Assembly (NCBI GenBank): GCA_947650365.1
Contig: OX393551.1
Location: 4,649,501 to 4,713,500, forward strand
Length of the DNA stretch: 64,000 bases
Direction of reading: 5' to 3'
DNA from: Chamaelirium japonicum
Taxonomy: Eukaryota > Streptophyta > Magnoliopsida > Liliales > Melanthiaceae
Made by a program: the position numbers and the translations under genes. Numbering within the stretch: the first letter of the stretch is position 1; each line of letters starts with the position of its first letter. The notes beneath the pieces are model-generated. The model was not told the origin of the DNA. It made no database searches and worked only from the letters and a program-made list of their open reading frames with translations. Shown here piece by piece: positions 60,111-64,000 of this stretch.

Positions 60111-61572
60111 GAGGTGCGTTCCCTTTACTAATGCATGCTGTCCAAGAATACTCTAGAGTGATGCCTCACATTTGTGGGTGAATATCCTACCTTCCAATGT
60201 ACAAAAGCCTTGAGGATCTTCATGTTGCCGATCTTTCATATTAGAGCAACGTTCTTACACCATTTCCCATTCTAGATTTTGCTATTGAAAATACGGGGAG
60301 GCCGCATAATTCGGTTCTCAGAAGACGAGAAGCCCCCACCTACAAAAAGTTGTAATCGTCGTTCTCCATTCAGAATCTTCGGATTCAGAGAAGGGTGTTG
60401 GATGTGACCGAAGGAGCGGGAAGAAGAGTATGTCTCCAAAAATTGCCATCTCTCTCTCTCTCCCTCCCTCCCTCCCTCTACACCATCTCCTCTTTATGTT
60501 TTCCACACCTTGGGTGTGCTTTAGTCTTTTATGTGCTATTTTTTCAATATTTTAAGTGCTTCTTGATTTATTTAACCAATAACTGCATTGATCTTTGTTT
60601 TTAATGATTTAATCACTAGATCATGCATGATATTTAATTTCTGTGCATCTAGTCTTATTATCTTCCGAAATTCATCTCTTTTCTGCTAATTTTCTTAATT
60701 TCTGCACAAACAACCTTGTCTATTTGGTGGAATTGCTGATATTCAGATTTAATTGAATTAGTAACCAGTGGAATTCAATGAAATAATTTTGCAATCTTAA
60801 TCATGTAGTCATCTTAATTGTGAACTTCCATTATGGATTCAAGCTTTTCACTGCCAAAGCTTTTCAACGGTTGCCACAATATAACCATCAAAGCACAAGG
60901 CGATACAGCCATCGTAGCACAAGACCATCACCAGGGTTCGAAATCGTGACACGGAGAGCCATGCAACAGAATCAGCTCAAACTACGATAATAATTGCCCA
61001 TTTTTTTTGCCACCAAAACTCTCAATTCAAATATAAAAATCTTAGCATCACATGCATGGAAGTCTGCATTTTCATACATGAGAAACACAACAGAAGCTCA
61101 TAAGAAGGGAAATCAACACTCAAGAAAGAGTAGAACATCACAAAGAAAAGAAAGACGAAAAAAACATCTAAAACATTGTCTTTCCCACTGTCAAAGCCAC
61201 ACAGCTCCGGTGCTTGTTTGAAGAACTTCTCGAAGATGCAACCGCAACATGGCAACCCCCGCTCACCGCAGACTAGTCCAGGACTTTGGCGGAGATTCGC
61301 ACCTGCACGTAAGGGCACTTGTGGTTATAGGGGCAACAATTCAGATAACCACACAATGGAAAATGCTACTCGTCCAACTTGTTTTCCAAGTTTCTTCTAT
61401 CCATCCTGACGAGGCACGATCACATCCATGAATTGTACTCGCCCCGACCGGGCGGCAAAGGGACGGCTGTGATCGGGTGCCACGACAGGTTGGATGAATA
61501 GCATTGTTCTTCTCAAAAGTATGCCAGACAAATGAAGCGAAAAAAGGAAGCTGCGGAACAGATCAATGTACC
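60111..61572. other. No gene seen; 3' flank of NOG1 included
   Basis: Contains a pyrimidine tract (CTCT...CCCTCCCTCC) at ~60450-60480 and otherwise ordinary AT-rich DNA. The NOG1 3' UTR should lie below 61572 on the minus strand, but its end is not marked clearly. Confidence 0.4.
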
Positions 61573-63597
61573 TTAACGCCTAGTTGTCTTTCCAATGGAA
61601 CGTTTCCCAGAGAACAAATGCTTAGGTTTCAAGTTTGGTATGACCCTATCCCCCTCTCCCTTTCGAGCAGCCTTATTTCTCAACCTCACAGCCTTTCTCC
61701 CAATCTTAATTGCCGTCAGCTTCTGAGCCGAGTCCTTGAATCCTTCTCCAGGCACGACTTCACCAGGTGGCCTTGACCTTGACCCTGGCCTCGATGTTGA
61801 CCTCAACCTCAGCTTCTTGTTGGATCCCTCACCATCAACATCCATCACTTCGCCATTATCACCACCCACCGACCTCTCCCTCTTACGACCTCTTCGAGAG
61901 ACGGACCTGCTCCGAGCACGATTGATGGCCAAACTTGGGTCCAGACCCAGACCAGAAAGCTGCCTTCCCATTCTCTCCGATGTGAATTTCCGGTCTTTGT
62001 CAAACTTCCTCGGCACAGTCGGACGGCTCTCAGCACTGCTCTTTTTCATCCTGTGCTCCTGGATCAGCAAGCTCTTCTTTTTCCTGATCTCGGTCAAAGC
62101 TTCGCGCTCCTGAGGGCTCAATTCCTTCCCATCCATCTCAAAATCAACCTCCTCCGCCTCTGCTTCAAGTCGAAGTCCCTCTTCTCTTTCCAACTCTTCC
62201 AACCTCTGCAAGATATCCGCATCAACAAAATCATACACGTTATGCCCGTCTAAAATCTCTGGCATTATATCCTCCTTCCACTCGTCGCTCGCTAATATAT
62301 GATGCTTCCTTAGACTGGCGGAGTAAACACCAGCCCCGCCATTCTCATCTTCCAGATCTTTCTCAAGCTTCCGGCTTTCCTTCTCCACTCCCTCCTTTGC
62401 TCTGGCTTCCAAAACAGCCTGGGGGATACAAGGGGGCCGCTCTTTTGCGTCACGAGCCTTTGGCATTGCAACATGAAACCGATTCAGACAATCATTTATC
62501 TTTTTGGACTTCATCTTCATCTCCACCCTCTGATTCAAAAGCCTCTCGCACGCAGCATTCTTCACGGCCATCACGCCATCCTCTGTCAAAGCACTCATGG
62601 TCAAAAGCACCCCATCATCGTTGGGCTCACCACCTTGGGCTACCACAGTCATTTGAGCCTCGGCTTTCATCTCCATAACCAGCTTCATGTCCTCATCAGA
62701 AAGCCCATCCAATGGCTGCAGATCAATCTTGTTGCAAACGATAATGAGCGGCTTGTTCATGAAAAGCGACTTGATGCTGTGGAAGAGTGCTGCCTGCTGG
62801 GCGACATTGTACCCACAGGAACAAGAAAGGTCCATGAAGAACAGCACGGCTGCCCTCAAGTGTGCCAGAGCCGTGATGCTGCACATCTCTATGATGTTCC
62901 TGTCCTCAAATGGACGGTCCAGAATCCCCGGCGTGTCTATCACCTGGTAACGGAGGTACTTGTAGTCCGTGTGACCAACAAAGAGGGACTTTGTGGTGAA
63001 GGCGTACGGTTGGACGTCCACATCAGCCCTCGTGATCTTGTTTATAAAAGAACTCTTGCCGACATTCGGGTACCCACAAATCAAGATCGTGCGGGTGTTG
63101 GCATCGATGGACGGAAGCCTGGCCATGTGTTGACGTATCTGCTCCAAGTAAGCCAAGCTCGGGCCGATGCGCTTTATGACGGTGCACATGCGCCCGAGGG
63201 CGGCGACCTTCAAGCACTTGCATCTGTATAGTGAATCCCCATACTTGAGCAGTCTGACATAGTCTCTTGCGATCTTTCCAATGATGTTCCTTGCCGTGTT
63301 GATCTGCCCAAGGGCAAGTTTGAAGTGGTCCTGGTTGTAGAGGACATGGAGGAGATCACGATAGAACGGGTGGATGTCTTCCAGTCGGGGGAACTCCTCG
63401 ATGATGGTGGAGAGTTTCTCGTGAAAGTTCTGCTGGGTGAACCTCACCTTCCGCATGTAGAATTGGCGAAGGCGGGATATGGCATATCCCTTGTGAACCA
63501 CCGTTGGGGTTTGGCGCTGGCTGCGCGAGAGGATGATGTCAATGAAGTCCTTCCCGGATGGGACCACCGTGATCTTCTTGAAGTTATACTGCACCAT
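61573..63597 (-). CDS. NOG1: Nucleolar GTP-binding protein 1 (NOG1), 60S ribosome biogenesis GTPase
   Basis: 674 codons in one uninterrupted exon, close to the length of yeast and Arabidopsis NOG1 (roughly 650-670). The N-terminal domain (residues 1-165; MVQYNFKKITVVPSGKDFID, then a helical bundle) is the NOG1 N-terminus that threads into the pre-60S subunit. The GTPase domain follows: G1 GYPNVGKSS 175-183, a switch region FTTKS ~200, G3 DTPG 221-224, G4 NKID 289-292, and SALT as G5 at ~333-336. The C-terminus is basic and acidic by turns, with SRSVSRRGRKRERS-type nuclear targeting sequence and a highly basic tail ending GKTTRR. All nucleotide-binding motifs are intact. NOG1 acts in the nucleolus and nucleus in late pre-60S maturation. 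Start MVQYNFK is the conserved family start. This is the one complete host gene here. Confidence 0.98.
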   Translation of the reverse strand: MVQYNFKKITVVPSGKDFIDIILSRSQRQTPTVVHKGYAISRLRQFYMRKVRFTQQNFHEKLSTIIEEFPRLEDIHPFYRDLLHVLYNQDHFKLALGQINTARNIIGKIARDYVRLLKYGDSLYRCKCLKVAALGRMCTVIKRIGPSLAYLEQIRQHMARLPSIDANTRTILICGYPNVGKSSFINKITRADVDVQPYAFTTKSLFVGHTDYKYLRYQVIDTPGILDRPFEDRNIIEMCSITALAHLRAAVLFFMDLSCSCGYNVAQQAALFHSIKSLFMNKPLIIVCNKIDLQPLDGLSDEDMKLVMEMKAEAQMTVVAQGGEPNDDGVLLTMSALTEDGVMAVKNAACERLLNQRVEMKMKSKKINDCLNRFHVAMPKARDAKERPPCIPQAVLEARAKEGVEKESRKLEKDLEDENGGAGVYSASLRKHHILASDEWKEDIMPEILDGHNVYDFVDADILQRLEELEREEGLRLEAEAEEVDFEMDGKELSPQEREALTEIRKKKSLLIQEHRMKKSSAESRPTVPRKFDKDRKFTSERMGRQLSGLGLDPSLAINRARSRSVSRRGRKRERSVGGDNGEVMDVDGEGSNKKLRLRSTSRPGSRSRPPGEVVPGEGFKDSAQKLTAIKIGRKAVRLRNKAARKGEGDRVIPNLKPKHLFSGKRSIGKTTRR

Positions 63598-63639
63598 CTT
63601 CTCAGAAGATGTCTAACAAATTAATTATGCCGTTACCTC
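63598..63639 (-). other. 5' UTR of NOG1 with possible intron boundary
   Basis: On the minus strand TTATGGTTGCAG precedes GAGGTAACGG, a plausible 3' splice site at 63640 for a 5'-UTR intron. Inferred from sequence only. Confidence 0.35.
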
Positions 63640-64000
63640 CTGCAACCATAAATTCCCAGAGTTAAAGAAAGATCTCAAGTACACGAAAATATGTCAGATG
63701 CAATGACAAGGGGAACTAAATAGCACAGCAAAGTCCCAACTTCATGCTAAGTGGTAGACAAGTAACAACAAGGTAAGCGGCAACCAAGAATCAGCTTAAA
63801 TTTAGGTCATTGAGGATGTGATATGGCAAAGCTTGTTCAAGATAAGCATCAGAACAATTTTCTAGTTGATTACAAATAAACATTGGTTTAAAGAAATTTC
63901 TAACCATAATTAAAAGTACCAAGCCTCGGCCCATTAATTTGGCTTCAACAATACAATCCTACATCATCATTTGCTCCAATTCAATCGCACGTCCTCCAAA
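63640..64000. other. Upstream region or 5'-UTR intron of NOG1
   Basis: AT-rich DNA without ORFs; continues out of the window. Confidence 0.4.

Noticed and set aside
62473-63231. 252-codon plus-strand ORF opposite NOG1
   Set aside because: Antisense shadow of a conserved GTPase gene; no independent features.

Overview
The window is plant nuclear DNA, almost certainly from an angiosperm with a repeat-rich genome. The evidence is Cassandra-type miniature retrotransposons carrying 5S-rRNA-like sequence, plant Ty1/copia and Ty3/gypsy elements primed by initiator tRNA-Met, plant MITEs, one exon of a chitin-receptor-type LysM receptor kinase, and one intact host gene for the nucleolar GTPase NOG1. 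I cannot name the species.

Layout. 1-720: a proline-rich open frame entering from the left edge. 1.0-3.5 kb: decayed sequence with a copia RNase H remnant. 3522-7111: a small non-autonomous LTR element (minus strand, TSD GGAAC). 8207-13285: a young Ty3/gypsy-type element (plus strand, TSD TGCCT) with gag and protease but no reverse transcriptase or integrase. 14.4-15.1 kb: three copies of a short repeat around a GC-rich insert. 15688-20845: a second copy of the non-autonomous family, interrupted by a 2.4-kb solo LTR and a hAT-like MITE, with one LTR truncated. 21951-22581: exon 1 of a CERK1/LYK1-like gene (minus strand); no kinase exon was found. 23.7-25.1 kb: Cassandra units in opposite orientations. 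25089-34888: a decayed copia element (minus strand, TSD GACTT) inside a Cassandra LTR, which resumes at 34889. 35.5-53.3 kb: an old plus-strand copia, split by a TIR element (35755-36426) and by a younger copia (40426-52749, minus strand, TSD GTTAC). One LTR of the younger copia contains a further 2.5-kb solo LTR (49596-52080, TSD CCTAG). 53.7-56.4 kb: a run of palindromic MITE-like units separated by long TA tracts. 58999-59734: a complete Cassandra element (TSD GATTC). 59.7-60.1 kb: a zinc-knuckle gene fragment. 61573-63597: NOG1, intact, minus strand.

Only NOG1 is a complete host gene here. The LysM receptor exon is a good host coding exon but is incomplete in the window. Nearly everything else is mobile DNA, and the nesting order can be read directly from target-site duplications. 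The less routine content is: the non-autonomous LTR family, whose internal ORF has about four 21-residue proline-rich repeats; the gypsy-type element in which about 300 intact codons of unknown function stand where pol should be; the palindromic elements in TA microsatellites; and the Cassandra arrays.
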